The notes: generated from the sequence alone by a model not told the origin. A stretch of DNA of 37,925 bases from Bacillus_I endophytica_A (GCF_026790145.1 NZ_JALAMS010000051.1:1-37925); one strand, 5' to 3'. Positions 23,988-32,442 are shown, counted from the stretch's first letter. Numbers and translations are program-made.

Positions 23988-24305
23988 TTAGCCACCAAAG
24001 CTTCCTTTCGTGCCGCTACCAATACCAGATTTAAATTTCGAACTGTTTTTATATGACTTATAGCTGCTGCTTTGCTGCAAAGCTGATTTATTCGAAAACC
24101 ACCTTCCACCATAGTAAAAATAGCCGCTTCTGTGTGAAGAAGAATCGTCACAATAGTATGTTTGTGTTTCTTCGTCCCAATCCCAGTCTTTACACTCATC
24201 TGTATCAGGTTCCTTTGGTCGTGAATCAGAAGAAGAACAAGCTGTCATTGAAAATGTAAAAAGTGAAGCAACTACACCTGTCATCATCTTTTTAGTTTTT
24301 TTCAT
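23988..24305 (-). CDS. Small lipoprotein ending in Gly-Gly (YgiB-like)
   Basis: The 105-aa protein has a lipoprotein signal (KKTKK, hydrophobic core, SMTA-C with Cys23). The mature part is Asp/Ser/Tyr-rich with a C-x18-C pair (Cys38 and Cys52 region, DECKDWDWDEETQTYYCDD), a FYYGGRWF segment, and a flexible Ser/Lys/Gly tail ending GSGTKGSFGG. Position beside a YgiC-type ligase and the glycine-rich end recall E. coli YgiB/YjfM, but sequence similarity is low. Its start overlaps the end of the 161-aa gene by 14 bases. Confidence 0.65.
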   Translation of the reverse strand: MKKTKKMMTGVVASLFTFSMTACSSSDSRPKEPDTDECKDWDWDEETQTYYCDDSSSHRSGYFYYGGRWFSNKSALQQSSSYKSYKNSSKFKSGIGSGTKGSFGG

Positions 24306-24777
24306 GATAAACTCCCTTTTGACTTAGATTATCTGTCACTTTTGTTACATATAAAGAATATATACGCCGGTCTTCGTCAATTTCAGCTGAGTCACGCTCC
24401 CACTCTACATCTTCAATATATGTATAAACACTTCCGATTACGCAAAAAACATCCAAATGATTCTGAAAATATTCAACCTTTAAAATGGGATGATCTTGGT
24501 CTGGAGCATATTCTCTTATTTCGAGTTTAAGAGAGTCAAGGGATGCTCGATCAACATTTAGAATCTCGCCTTTTTCATATTCTTCAACATAAATGATAAA
24601 AAGGCTTCCTTCTAAAGCTGAGGATGTTTGTTTATACGTTATCCCCTGTTTTACAAAAAATTCACACTCTCGCCTTGCAATAATTTGCTCAATTTCAATA
24701 TTCTCATAGAAATAAAGAGCTTCAAATTCCTCCCCTTTTAAAAGCCGATACTCTAATACCGGATTTCCGTGATACAT
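24292..24777 (-). CDS. Unknown 161-aa protein of the ATP-grasp operon
   Basis: A soluble acidic protein without signal or membrane segment. It is predicted to be rich in beta strands (YRLLKGEEFEALYFYENIEI; HPILKVEYFQNHLDVFCVIG). It might be a DUF4178-like or related small beta protein, but I cannot place it. AAAGGGGGG lies before the ATG. It follows the Yip1-like gene by 30 bases and overlaps the lipoprotein gene, so it belongs to this operon. Confidence 0.65.
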   Translation of the reverse strand: MYHGNPVLEYRLLKGEEFEALYFYENIEIEQIIARRECEFFVKQGITYKQTSSALEGSLFIIYVEEYEKGEILNVDRASLDSLKLEIREYAPDQDHPILKVEYFQNHLDVFCVIGSVYTYIEDVEWERDSAEIDEDRRIYSLYVTKVTDNLSQKGVYHEKN

Positions 24778-24807
24778 GCTTTATCCCCCCTTTGCCTTTC
24801 ACTTTAA

Positions 24808-25434
24808 TTATGACAATGTATTAAATGTGAGGAGCATACCGAATAAAATGACTAAAACAATTATCCAGCTAAAAAGTACCGTGAGAAAACTTTTTCCAAA
24901 AGATAAGCGATGTGCTTCACTAACTGACGCTACTGTTAAAATAAAGGACCATAAAAGAACAACCCCTTCAATAATAGAAAAAACAAGCAAAGTAATTGAT
25001 GAAAACGTTGATAATGTATTACTTTGAACTTGAAAGAAATGTTCCTGTAAAAAAAGAAGCGGAATAATGGTCAAAATAGTATTAGCAGCAAGCGGTGTTA
25101 GACTATAAGCTGTTGCGATTTGAATATGACTAAAATCACCTCTGCCTCCAAATAAGGAACCGAAAAACATATACAGAATACTAAATAAAAACCATCCCAA
25201 AACCCCCATTACAAATCCACCGATAATAACGGAAAGTAAAATGGTTAAAAGACTTGTCTCCTCTCCCACGTTTTGCAATCGACTAATAATAGTGATTCCG
25301 CTTATCCCTCCTAACCATAAAATGAGGAAGGCCCAGAGAAATCGAGCATCATAAAAAAGTGATGTTAACGTTTGCTTTGGACTTTTTAACATTCCCAGAA
25401 AAGGATGTTGATCTCTTGTTGACATTCTTAGCAT
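24808..25434 (-). CDS. Yip1-family membrane protein
   Basis: The 208-aa protein has five predicted transmembrane helices (about residues 31-49, 62-90, 112-130, 145-170 and 183-205) in the Yip1/YesK arrangement: an N-terminal PFLGMLKSPKQTL segment, FGGRGDFSHIQIATAYSLTPL after helix 2, and HRLSFGKSFLTVLF before the last helix. The family is common in Bacillus and its function is unknown. GGAGGTG is eight bases before the ATG. It is the first gene of the six-gene unit ending at 22111. Confidence 0.75.
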   Translation of the reverse strand: MLRMSTRDQHPFLGMLKSPKQTLTSLFYDARFLWAFLILWLGGISGITIISRLQNVGEETSLLTILLSVIIGGFVMGVLGWFLFSILYMFFGSLFGGRGDFSHIQIATAYSLTPLAANTILTIIPLLFLQEHFFQVQSNTLSTFSSITLLVFSIIEGVVLLWSFILTVASVSEAHRLSFGKSFLTVLFSWIIVLVILFGMLLTFNTLS

Positions 25435-25471
25435 TATTGCACCTCCATATTTTTGCTTTTTTCCCTCATAA

Positions 25472-25480
25472 AGTATAACA
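25472..25480 (-). promoter_or_regulatory. Extended -10 promoter of the ATP-grasp operon
   Basis: TGT-TATACT on the minus strand about 40 bases before the first gene; no convincing -35. Confidence 0.4.
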
Positions 25481-25611
25481 AAATTTTTAAAAGAATATCG
25501 TAATCCTTTAAAAATGCTTCAGAATTCCTTCAAAAAGAGAGGGATTTTCTTCTTTACTAGTTCTTTTTACGCGTCTATTTTCTACATTTTTCTGACTTTC
25601 TCTTCTTTTGA

Positions 25612-25619
25612 TATAATGA
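25612..25619 (+). promoter_or_regulatory. Extended -10 promoter of the 30-aa peptide gene
   Basis: TTGATATAATG (TGA-TATAAT, approximate position) with TTCTGA 16 bases upstream precedes the small ORF at 25640. Confidence 0.45.
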
Positions 25620-25639
25620 ATGGGCGAGGTGAATAAAAG

Positions 25640-25732
25640 ATGGATTTTTTAATTGATACACTAATGTGGAGCGGTATTGTTTTTGTTGTGCTTTTTTTAG
25701 CCTTACTTACTACATTAAATAAGCGAAAATAA
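25640..25732 (+). CDS. 30-aa membrane peptide
   Basis: ATG with GAGGTGA nine bases upstream opens 30 codons: MDFLIDTLMWSGIVFVVLFL, then ALLTTLNKRK. It is one hydrophobic helix with a basic end, preceded by its own promoter-like sequence. It lies upstream of brnQ in the same direction but no homologue is recognised. A real small membrane protein is plausible; a chance ORF cannot be excluded. The rest of the 25441-25861 gap holds only the two promoters and the brnQ leader. Confidence 0.45.
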   Translation: MDFLIDTLMWSGIVFVVLFLALLTTLNKRK

Positions 25733-25828
25733 TTGATGTTTATACAGAGGAATTTCATAGAGTGAGGGAGCTAAGTTTTTAGAATTTTACTACTTTTAAA
25801 GTGCTGTAGATTGTCCTCTTATGGGCTG

Positions 25829-25837
25829 TTATACTAC
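25829..25837 (+). promoter_or_regulatory. Extended -10 promoter of brnQ
   Basis: TGT-TATACT (approximate position) lies about 25 bases before the ribosome site; the -35 is weak. Confidence 0.4.
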
Positions 25838-25861
25838 ATAAAAAAAGAGAGGACTTACATT

Positions 25862-27178
25862 ATGAAAAATTTAAGCAACAAAGAGCTTCTTCTACTAAGC
25901 TTTATGCTTTTTTCCATGTTTTTTGGAGCAGGTAATCTCATCTTTCCTGCTTTTTTAGGCAGAGCTTCCGGTGAAGAGATGGTAATTGCATTAATTGGTT
26001 TTATTATTACAGCCGTTGGACTTCCAATTTTAGGAGTAATAACAATTGCTCATACAGGAAGCATCCAAACGTTAGGATCTCGTGTTCACAAAAGCTTTGC
26101 TTTCTTCTTTCCACTTGTTATTTACGTTTCAATTGGTCCAGGCCTTGCTATTCCTCGTGCAGGGACTATTGCGTATGAAATGGGAATGAAGCCTTTTCTT
26201 CCTTCTTCATCCCTTCTTCTCGGAATCTATACAATAATCTTTTTTGCACTTGTTCTATGGCTGAGCCTTTCACCATCAAAGCTTGTTGACCGCTTTGGGA
26301 AACTGTTGACTCCTATTTTATTAGGTCTTATTTTAATGATTTTTGTAAAAAGTCTTATTACGCCGCTTGGCAATTTTCAACAAGCAGAAGAAGTTTATCA
26401 AGAAAATACGTTCTTCAAAGGATTTTTAGACGGCTACCAAACAATGGACGCTTTAGCTGCGCTTGTGTTTGGAATTTTTGTAGCAAACGCGATTTTAGCA
26501 AAGGGAGTCCAAGAACCAAAGAAAGTTTCAAAATATATGATGATAGCTGGACTTGGGGCAGGGACACTTCTTGCTTCTATTTACGCTATACTAGCATACT
26601 TAGGTGGTTCAAGTTCTTCAATTGGAATGGCTAATAACGGTACTGACGTCTTAACAATCGTAATGTCTACCCTTTTTGGAGAATTTGGCACGCTTCTTTT
26701 AGGTATTTTATTTACTTTAGCTTGTTTGTGCGTTTCTATCGGACTTATCATTTCATGCAGTCAATATTTTTCTACACTTTTTACCTTTTTATCATACAAA
26801 GGGTGGGCAACTTTACTCACTATAGTCAGTTTAGCTATTGCCAACTTAGGGTTGAATCAAATATTGGCTTTTTCCTCCCCTTTGCTTGGTTTTATTTACC
26901 CAATGGCTGTTGTTTTGATTGTACTTGGTCTTTTTGATCGTACACTTCGCTATCGAACATCTGTATATCGTTATGCAGTTGTTTTCTCTGGTCTCTTTAG
27001 CTTTTTTGAAACAATTAACACTGTATTTTTAAACAAGAAACTTGATACAGTACTCTCTTTGTTTCCACTCTATGAAGCTGGAGTTGGATGGGTCGTTCCA
27101 GCTCTTTTAGGTATAGCAGTTGGATTTCTTTTCTCTTCTCCTCTTTCATCAGAAGAAGAGAAAAGGCTATCTTCTTAA
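25862..27178 (+). CDS. brnQ: Branched-chain amino acid transporter, BrnQ (LIVCS family)
   Basis: The protein is 438 aa from the ATG behind AGAGGAC; 17 upstream in-frame codons are excluded because they cover the promoter. About 12 hydrophobic helices are present. The N-terminal LLSFMLFSMFFGAGNLIFPAFLG (as two parts) is the LIVCS signature, with GPGLAIPRAGTIAYEMG near residue 95-110. It takes up leucine, isoleucine and valine with sodium or protons. I see no T-box or perfect CodY box upstream. Monocistronic, with a terminator shared with the convergent flavin oxidoreductase gene. Confidence 0.9.
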   Translation: MKNLSNKELLLLSFMLFSMFFGAGNLIFPAFLGRASGEEMVIALIGFIITAVGLPILGVITIAHTGSIQTLGSRVHKSFAFFFPLVIYVSIGPGLAIPRAGTIAYEMGMKPFLPSSSLLLGIYTIIFFALVLWLSLSPSKLVDRFGKLLTPILLGLILMIFVKSLITPLGNFQQAEEVYQENTFFKGFLDGYQTMDALAALVFGIFVANAILAKGVQEPKKVSKYMMIAGLGAGTLLASIYAILAYLGGSSSSIGMANNGTDVLTIVMSTLFGEFGTLLLGILFTLACLCVSIGLIISCSQYFSTLFTFLSYKGWATLLTIVSLAIANLGLNQILAFSSPLLGFIYPMAVVLIVLGLFDRTLRYRTSVYRYAVVFSGLFSFFETINTVFLNKKLDTVLSLFPLYEAGVGWVVPALLGIAVGFLFSSPLSSEEEKRLSS

Positions 27179-27180
27179 TA

Positions 27181-27209
27181 AAAAAGTCCTTCATATGAAG
27201 GACTTTTTT
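27181..27209. terminator. Bidirectional terminator
   Basis: AAAAAGTCCTTCAT / ATGAAGGACTTTTT, a perfect palindromic stem between brnQ and the convergent gene. Confidence 0.9.
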
Positions 27210-28323
27210 ATTCTTCAACAGGAAACCATCCTGGCGTATTCATAATTGCATTCCATAGATCATCAGGAATAACGAGCTCTTTCTGACTCTTCTTACTGAG
27301 TGTCGTCCGGATATTTTGTTCTTCACCTTTTTCTACTTTTTGAATCCACTGAGGCTCCATGACCAACTCTCTGCCAAGTGCAACGAGCGGCACTTCTTCT
27401 AGAGCTTTTGCAACATCTGCTGGTGTATGTAAAGACCCAACGCCAATAAGCGGTACCTTATCACCAATGCGCTCTTTCGCTAGTAAAACTCGAGAAACTT
27501 TATCCTCTTTATCACGTATTGATCCTCCCCAGAAATCTTGAACCGAAATATGCAGATAGTCTAAATTTTGTTCTTTTAAAAAATCTATAAGCTTAAACGT
27601 ATCCTCCATTGTAATGCCTGGGCTTTCAATTTCTTCAGATGAGAAACGGTAACCAATCACAAAAGGACGATTTTCTACAACAGATCTTACCTCTTTAATG
27701 ACTTCTTTAATAAAGTTCATTCGATTGTAAACATCGCCTCCCCACTTATCCTTTCGACGATTGGAATGAGGAGAGAAAAATTGCTGAAGCAAATACGTAT
27801 TAGCTCCGTGAATTTCTACGCCATCAAACCCTGCTTCAAGTGCACGTTTGGCAGATTCCTTAAATCCTTCAATAACACGTTCAATGTCCTCCTCCGTCAT
27901 TTCTCTTGGCGTCACACTTCCTTCACGTTCGGGAGCAACAGCACTTGCACTAATAGGAATTCCATCTTCTAGTAACTCTGGTGGGCACATGCGTCCCCCA
28001 TGAAAAATTTGCAAAATAGCTTTTGTGCCTCGATGTTGAATTGTATTTGCTAACTTTTGTAAGCTTGGTACAAGATTATCTTGGTGGGATCCGATTTCTC
28101 CTTTAAAGCCTTTACCGTCTCTCGTTACGTAAGCGCAAGCTGTAATGATAGCTCCAACCCCTCCAGTTCGCTTACTGTAATAAGCAAGTTCTTCTTCTGT
28201 CACTTCGCCTGTTTCATCATCAGAAGCATAGTTCGTCATTGGGGCAAGCATTACTCTATTTTTTAATTCTACACCGCTTTTAAACGTAAACGGCTCTAGG
28301 ATATGCTCATAATTAGAATTCAT
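27208..28323 (-). CDS. NADH:flavin oxidoreductase of the old yellow enzyme family (YqiG-like)
   Basis: The 371-aa FMN TIM-barrel protein has NRVMLAPMTNYAS (about 22-34), QIFHGGRM (about 104-111), FDGVEIHGANTYLLQQF (about 164-180, substrate-binding His and Asn) and GVGSL plus VALGRELVMEPQW near the C-terminus (phosphate site). It reduces activated C=C bonds. Length and sequence suggest B. subtilis YqiG rather than YqjM, which is shorter. ATG start with TTGGAGGAATG upstream. Substrate unknown. Confidence 0.85.
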   Translation of the reverse strand: MNSNYEHILEPFTFKSGVELKNRVMLAPMTNYASDDETGEVTEEELAYYSKRTGGVGAIITACAYVTRDGKGFKGEIGSHQDNLVPSLQKLANTIQHRGTKAILQIFHGGRMCPPELLEDGIPISASAVAPEREGSVTPREMTEEDIERVIEGFKESAKRALEAGFDGVEIHGANTYLLQQFFSPHSNRRKDKWGGDVYNRMNFIKEVIKEVRSVVENRPFVIGYRFSSEEIESPGITMEDTFKLIDFLKEQNLDYLHISVQDFWGGSIRDKEDKVSRVLLAKERIGDKVPLIGVGSLHTPADVAKALEEVPLVALGRELVMEPQWIQKVEKGEEQNIRTTLSKKSQKELVIPDDLWNAIMNTPGWFPVEE

Positions 28324-28382
28324 CTTTTCATTCCTCCAACCAACAGTTTAAGGTACCATTACTTCTCGTTATCTTTCCCTTT

Positions 28383-28928
28383 TTACTTTTTTATTAAACC
28401 GTTGCGTTGCTTCCATTCTTTACTTAGCATACTCATTTCAATACTGTTCCAATATCCGTTTGTTGTTTTGAGCTTCTCGCGCAGAATTCCTTCTTGAACA
28501 AAGCCAAGTTTTTCATATGTTTTATAAGCCGATACATTGAAATCATATACTCCAAGACTGATGCGATTTAAGTTCAGCTCTTCGAACCCAATCTGTAGCA
28601 TATGCTTCATCATCAATGTTCCATAACCTTTTCCACGGCTATTTTCTTCAACAACAACCCTTCCAATTCGTCCTGAACGGTTTTGATAATCAATGTGAGC
28701 AAGGCTAATGTGTCCGACAACGTCATCATCTTGAACAAGGACAAAAATATATCGGTCACTTCCTATCCCATTTGCTCCCTTTATGTACGCTTTTAATTCT
28801 TCTATTTTTAAAGGATAAGAAAAACTTGAGCCTGCCCATGTCATTAGCTCTTCTTCACTAGAAGCCCAGTTGACGATTTTCTTTAAATCTTTTCTAGTAA
28901 TTTCTCTCATATACACCACTGCGCTCAC
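28383..28928 (-). CDS. GNAT acetyltransferase
   Basis: The 181-aa protein has the GNAT core: VGHISLAHIDYQNRSGRIGRVVV (about 71-93), acetyl-CoA loop ENSRGKGYGTLMMKHML (about 95-111), FELNLNRISLGV and NVSAYKTYEKLGF (about 129-141). The RGKGYG loop and final EGILREK pattern are of RimI/SpeG-like enzymes; the acceptor is unknown. The start is uncertain: GTG at 28928, an inner GTG, or the ATG at 28910 all have some ribosome-site support. It lies 59 bases before the flavin oxidoreductase gene and could be co-transcribed with it. Confidence 0.75.
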   Translation of the reverse strand: MSAVVYMREITRKDLKKIVNWASSEEELMTWAGSSFSYPLKIEELKAYIKGANGIGSDRYIFVLVQDDDVVGHISLAHIDYQNRSGRIGRVVVEENSRGKGYGTLMMKHMLQIGFEELNLNRISLGVYDFNVSAYKTYEKLGFVQEGILREKLKTTNGYWNSIEMSMLSKEWKQRNGLIKK

Positions 28929-29001
28929 CTCTCGCCTTTTCTATAAGATACCTTAAAAGAAAAGCCTCGTTCAAACTTTTTTGCACGACAAATTTTTTCA
29001 T

Positions 29002-29032
29002 ACAAAAAAGCTCTCACATAAAGAGAGCTTTT
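29002..29032 (-). terminator. Terminator of the two-component operon
   Basis: AAAAGCTCTC / GAGAGCTTTT stem followed by U on the minus strand, overlapping the stop codon of the kinase gene. Confidence 0.8.
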
Positions 29033-30401
29033 AAGCTTCTAAAAAGGGTAGAATAACAACTACTTCTGTTCCAATTCCTTCTTCGCTATTCACATCAATT
29101 TTTCCACCGTGAAGAGCCACAATATTGTAGGCAATAGCCAAACCAATCCCAGCACCGTTATGCTTCATATCTGCTTGATAAAAAGTTTTTGAGATATGTG
29201 GGATATGCTCTTCGGAAATGCCTTGTCCATTATCACAAATTTTCACACTTACCGCTTTTTTAAATTTTTGCAGGGTAACTTTTACTTCTCCCTTTGTTCC
29301 CGTATACTTCACTGCATTATCAATAATATTTAAGAACACTTGCTTTAATCGATTTTCGTCTCCCCAAAATACAGCACAATCACCGCTATAAGTTAGTAAG
29401 ATTTGTTTTTCCTGTGCTTTTATCTTCCAGTGAAACACAATTTCCTCTAAAAGCTCATTAAGGTCAAACGTATGTTTCAAAAGCGTAATTCGATTAGCTT
29501 GCAACCTTGAAAAGTCTAACAAATCTTCTACAAGATGAATGAGCCGGTCTGTTTCAGAAGAGATAATTCCCATACCTTGCGCAATTTCTTCCTTAGAAAG
29601 ATAGTCGGGATCTTTCAACGTTTCAGCCCATCCTTTAATTCCTGTAAGCGGGGTTCTTAACTCATGAGAAATCGAAGATATAAACTCATTCTTCAAACGC
29701 TCGTTTTCTTGAATTTCATCTGCCATATAATTTAAAGTTAAGGCAAGATGGCCAAGTTCGTCCGGACTTTTTGTCTCAATACGATTTTGAAATTGACCTT
29801 TTGCCATTTTCGAGGAAATAGAAATAATATGCTGAATAGGTTTTAAAAAAGAATTTGATAACCTCCAACTTAAGATAAAAGCTGCGGATGCAATAATCAA
29901 ATTAAGAACAAGCGTTATGACTGTAAAACGTAAAATCATTTTATCAATATCTGTTAACGATGTTTCATAACAAAGATAGCCAATCACTTGATCTTGATGA
30001 AAGAGAGGTTGATAAAAGGTCATGACTTTCTCGCCTAGTGGAGAATAGACAATATCTTTTAAAGTGCCCCCTTCTTTTAAAAAAGTCGGAATGTTAACTT
30101 TCTTCTCTACTGCCAATCCAGATGAAGATTGAACAACCTCTCCTCTGCTGTTCAAAAGAAGAAGGTTTGTACCAGTCATCTGAAATGAATGAATAATTTC
30201 ACTGCTATACTCTTTTAAGTCGAATGTATAGAGAGGGTGATATTGATCAAAAAAAGAACGGCTTGTTTGAGCATGCTGACGGATTGTTTCTTCAATGTTT
30301 CCATAATAATAATGATAAATAGCAAAAGTAAAGATAGCTTGAAAAAGGATTACAATGAGAAGAATAACCGACATGAAATAGAGAAGAATTCGCCGCCTCA
30401 T
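29031..30401 (-). CDS. Sensor histidine kinase
   Basis: The protein is 456 aa from the ATG that overlaps the response regulator stop codon (ATGA). Two transmembrane helices (about 4-28 and 158-179) flank a 130-residue extracellular sensor domain. A HAMP linker (about 180-230), the HisKA dimerisation helix with phosphorylated His246 (SHELRTP) and the ATP-binding domain with N box (NIIDNAVKYTG), G1 (DNGQGIS) and G2 (GAGIGLAI) follow. It is an EnvZ/PhoR-type kinase; the signal is unknown. Third gene of an operon with a lipoprotein and a regulator. Confidence 0.88.
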   Translation of the reverse strand: MRRRILLYFMSVILLIVILFQAIFTFAIYHYYYGNIEETIRQHAQTSRSFFDQYHPLYTFDLKEYSSEIIHSFQMTGTNLLLLNSRGEVVQSSSGLAVEKKVNIPTFLKEGGTLKDIVYSPLGEKVMTFYQPLFHQDQVIGYLCYETSLTDIDKMILRFTVITLVLNLIIASAAFILSWRLSNSFLKPIQHIISISSKMAKGQFQNRIETKSPDELGHLALTLNYMADEIQENERLKNEFISSISHELRTPLTGIKGWAETLKDPDYLSKEEIAQGMGIISSETDRLIHLVEDLLDFSRLQANRITLLKHTFDLNELLEEIVFHWKIKAQEKQILLTYSGDCAVFWGDENRLKQVFLNIIDNAVKYTGTKGEVKVTLQKFKKAVSVKICDNGQGISEEHIPHISKTFYQADMKHNGAGIGLAIAYNIVALHGGKIDVNSEEGIGTEVVVILPFLEA

Positions 30402-31090
30402 TCTCCCTCGCCTTTCCAGTAATATCCTCTTCCCCAAACTGTTTCAATATAAGTAGGACGTGAAGGATTATCTTCAATTTTTCGTCTCAATCTTCTAATA
30501 TTAACATCAACCACTTTAGGATCTCCTATGTACTCCTCTCCCCATACGCGATCCAACAGCTCATGACGTGAAAATAATTCCTTTGGAGCGCTCATAAATT
30601 CCTGCATCAAACAAAATTCCGTTGGCGTTAAATCAATTTCTTCTCCTCTTTTTTTCAACACCTCATTAACAAGGTGAAGTTCAAACGGCCCTGACTTTAC
30701 AATGTCTTGATCTCGTTTTTGAATGCGACTAAGTCTTCGTAAAAGAGAGTGAATTCTCGCCGTTAGCTCGCTTGGACTAAACGGTTTTGTAATATAATCG
30801 TCTGCTCCAATTGTTAATCCTTCTACTTTATCTTCGTCCTGCGTTCGAGCTGTAAGCATAATAATTCCCACAAGCTCATTTTTTTGACGAATTCGCTCGC
30901 ATACGGAGAACCCATCAATTCCGGGTAACATCACGTCTAATAAAGCAATATCAAAAGAAGAGCTTTCCATAAGTTCTAGCGCTTGTTCTCCAGTATGAGC
31001 TTCCGTAACGTCATAACCCGCTTTTTTTAAATTTAAAACAATAAAACTGCGAATTGCACTCTCGTCTTCTAATACTAAAATTTTCCCCAT
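30398..31090 (-). CDS. OmpR/PhoB-family response regulator
   Basis: The 230-aa protein has a receiver domain (1-118) with the acidic pair Glu8/Asp9, phospho-acceptor Asp52 (LLDVMLPG), Thr80 and Lys102 (TKPF). The winged-helix DNA-binding domain (about 130-228) includes the LTPTEF start, VDVNIRRLRRKIE recognition helix and VWGRGYYW wing. It should activate or repress genes when phosphorylated by the partner kinase. It starts 16 bases after the lipoprotein gene and overlaps the kinase gene by four bases. I cannot assign it to a named B. subtilis pair. Confidence 0.88.
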   Translation of the reverse strand: MGKILVLEDESAIRSFIVLNLKKAGYDVTEAHTGEQALELMESSSFDIALLDVMLPGIDGFSVCERIRQKNELVGIIMLTARTQDEDKVEGLTIGADDYITKPFSPSELTARIHSLLRRLSRIQKRDQDIVKSGPFELHLVNEVLKKRGEEIDLTPTEFCLMQEFMSAPKELFSRHELLDRVWGEEYIGDPKVVDVNIRRLRRKIEDNPSRPTYIETVWGRGYYWKGEGE

Positions 31091-31106
31091 AGCTTTGTCA
31101 CCTTAC

Positions 31107-32384
31107 TTAGTCTCTAATATTTTCTGATAAAAGATGAAAGAGAGAACCATACTTTCTTTCTTCTTCTGTTTTCATTGCATAGACATGCTTTAATGTATTC
31201 TCAATTTCAATATAGCTCTTGCTTTGACTTTCCCACTCTTTATTTGTAAAACGATAGAGAGTGAAAAGATTTTTACCGTCTTTAACTCGCTCAATCGTAA
31301 GCTTATGTTCATCTGTAGAACGAGCGATTGTGACAAGGCCGAACCACTCTTTTGGAAATGTAAGCTCGTACCCTTGTTCATAGTTTGGATAATGTTCCGC
31401 AACTTCTTTTAACGAGCCATCTTCTTTTAGTTCATAATAATATACAAACCACGGTAGTGATACAAAAGGCTCTTCTTCCCATCCTTTTGGCACAACCGTC
31501 TTCCCTATCTCAATAATTCCATTCTCATTAACATCCTCGCTATAAACAATCATAGACTTGATGGCATCTTCATTCTTTGCATCAAGCTTCATAATAAGCT
31601 TGCCTTCCTCATATCCAAGAACATATGTTGAAGCAGAATGGGCCCCAACTCCAACATCAATGAAAACTCCTTTTTTCCCTTTTGTATAATAACCAGCTTT
31701 CATTTGCTCAATGCCATTAATAGATGAATCAAGTTTAAGAGAGGAATGCTCCATAAAATACCCATTGTCTTCTTTAAAAAGGCGAGCTGTAAACTCTTTT
31801 CCCTTCTGGAGGCTAAGCATTATAATTTCGCTGCTCCCATCTTCATCGAGATCTGCTGCAATAGTGCGCGTATAAGAGGTTTGAAAAATATCGTCTATTT
31901 TTGAATCAGAAAATCTATAGATGTGCATTTTTTTCTCACTTATACCATCATATCCAAATCCAGCAGCTAAAAGCATTGCCTTCTGTCCTTTTACTTGAAT
32001 AGGAGACAGATCTGTAATCTCCCCATAATTTTGAATAGTTTTGGTTGCAACCTTTTCCCACTGCTCCTTCTTTTGATAGAAAACCATCTTGATTTCAAAA
32101 GGTTTTTTTTCATTCTTGTAGAAGAAAACTGCTTCATTTTTCTCCCCGTCTCCATCAAAATCTTCGATATAAATAGAGCGTTTCTCTTCGGAATGTTTTG
32201 GAGTAAGTAAAAAGGGGCGTGTCCGATATAAAGAATCTTTCTTTATTTGTTCTTTCAATGCTTGCTCGTTTTTTTCCACTTTTGGGCTTTTCATTAACGA
32301 GCTTGGTGGTTCCAAATTTAGACCACACCCACCTAATAAAACTGTTAATAGAAGAACTAAAAGCAGCAAAACGCTTTTCATCAT
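31107..32384 (-). CDS. Large lipoprotein with FG-GAP-like Asp repeats, first gene of a two-component operon
   Basis: The 425-aa protein has a lipoprotein signal ending LLGG-C (Cys20). The mature part has repeated calcium-loop-like elements: DFDGDGEKNE (about 74-83), DLDEDGSSEI (about 178-187) and DVNENGIIEI, each followed by a hydrophobic strand, as in FG-GAP/VCBS beta-propeller blades. It is therefore probably an outer-surface propeller-like protein that binds Ca2+ or a ligand. Being first in the operon, it may be an accessory sensor for the kinase. Two adjacent ATG codons exist; the second (32381) has slightly better spacing from GAGGAG. The family is not recognised. Confidence 0.75.
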   Translation of the reverse strand: MMKSVLLLLVLLLTVLLGGCGLNLEPPSSLMKSPKVEKNEQALKEQIKKDSLYRTRPFLLTPKHSEEKRSIYIEDFDGDGEKNEAVFFYKNEKKPFEIKMVFYQKKEQWEKVATKTIQNYGEITDLSPIQVKGQKAMLLAAGFGYDGISEKKMHIYRFSDSKIDDIFQTSYTRTIAADLDEDGSSEIIMLSLQKGKEFTARLFKEDNGYFMEHSSLKLDSSINGIEQMKAGYYTKGKKGVFIDVGVGAHSASTYVLGYEEGKLIMKLDAKNEDAIKSMIVYSEDVNENGIIEIGKTVVPKGWEEEPFVSLPWFVYYYELKEDGSLKEVAEHYPNYEQGYELTFPKEWFGLVTIARSTDEHKLTIERVKDGKNLFTLYRFTNKEWESQSKSYIEIENTLKHVYAMKTEEERKYGSLFHLLSENIRD

Positions 32385-32442
32385 ATAACTCCTCTAATCT
32401 GCAATGTAAATTCTCATATTACTTTCATAAGTTGCCTTTGCT

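Noticed and set aside
25740..25861. CodY or T-box control of brnQ
   Set aside because: No T-box sequence is present, and the A/T-rich stretch matches the CodY palindrome only poorly.
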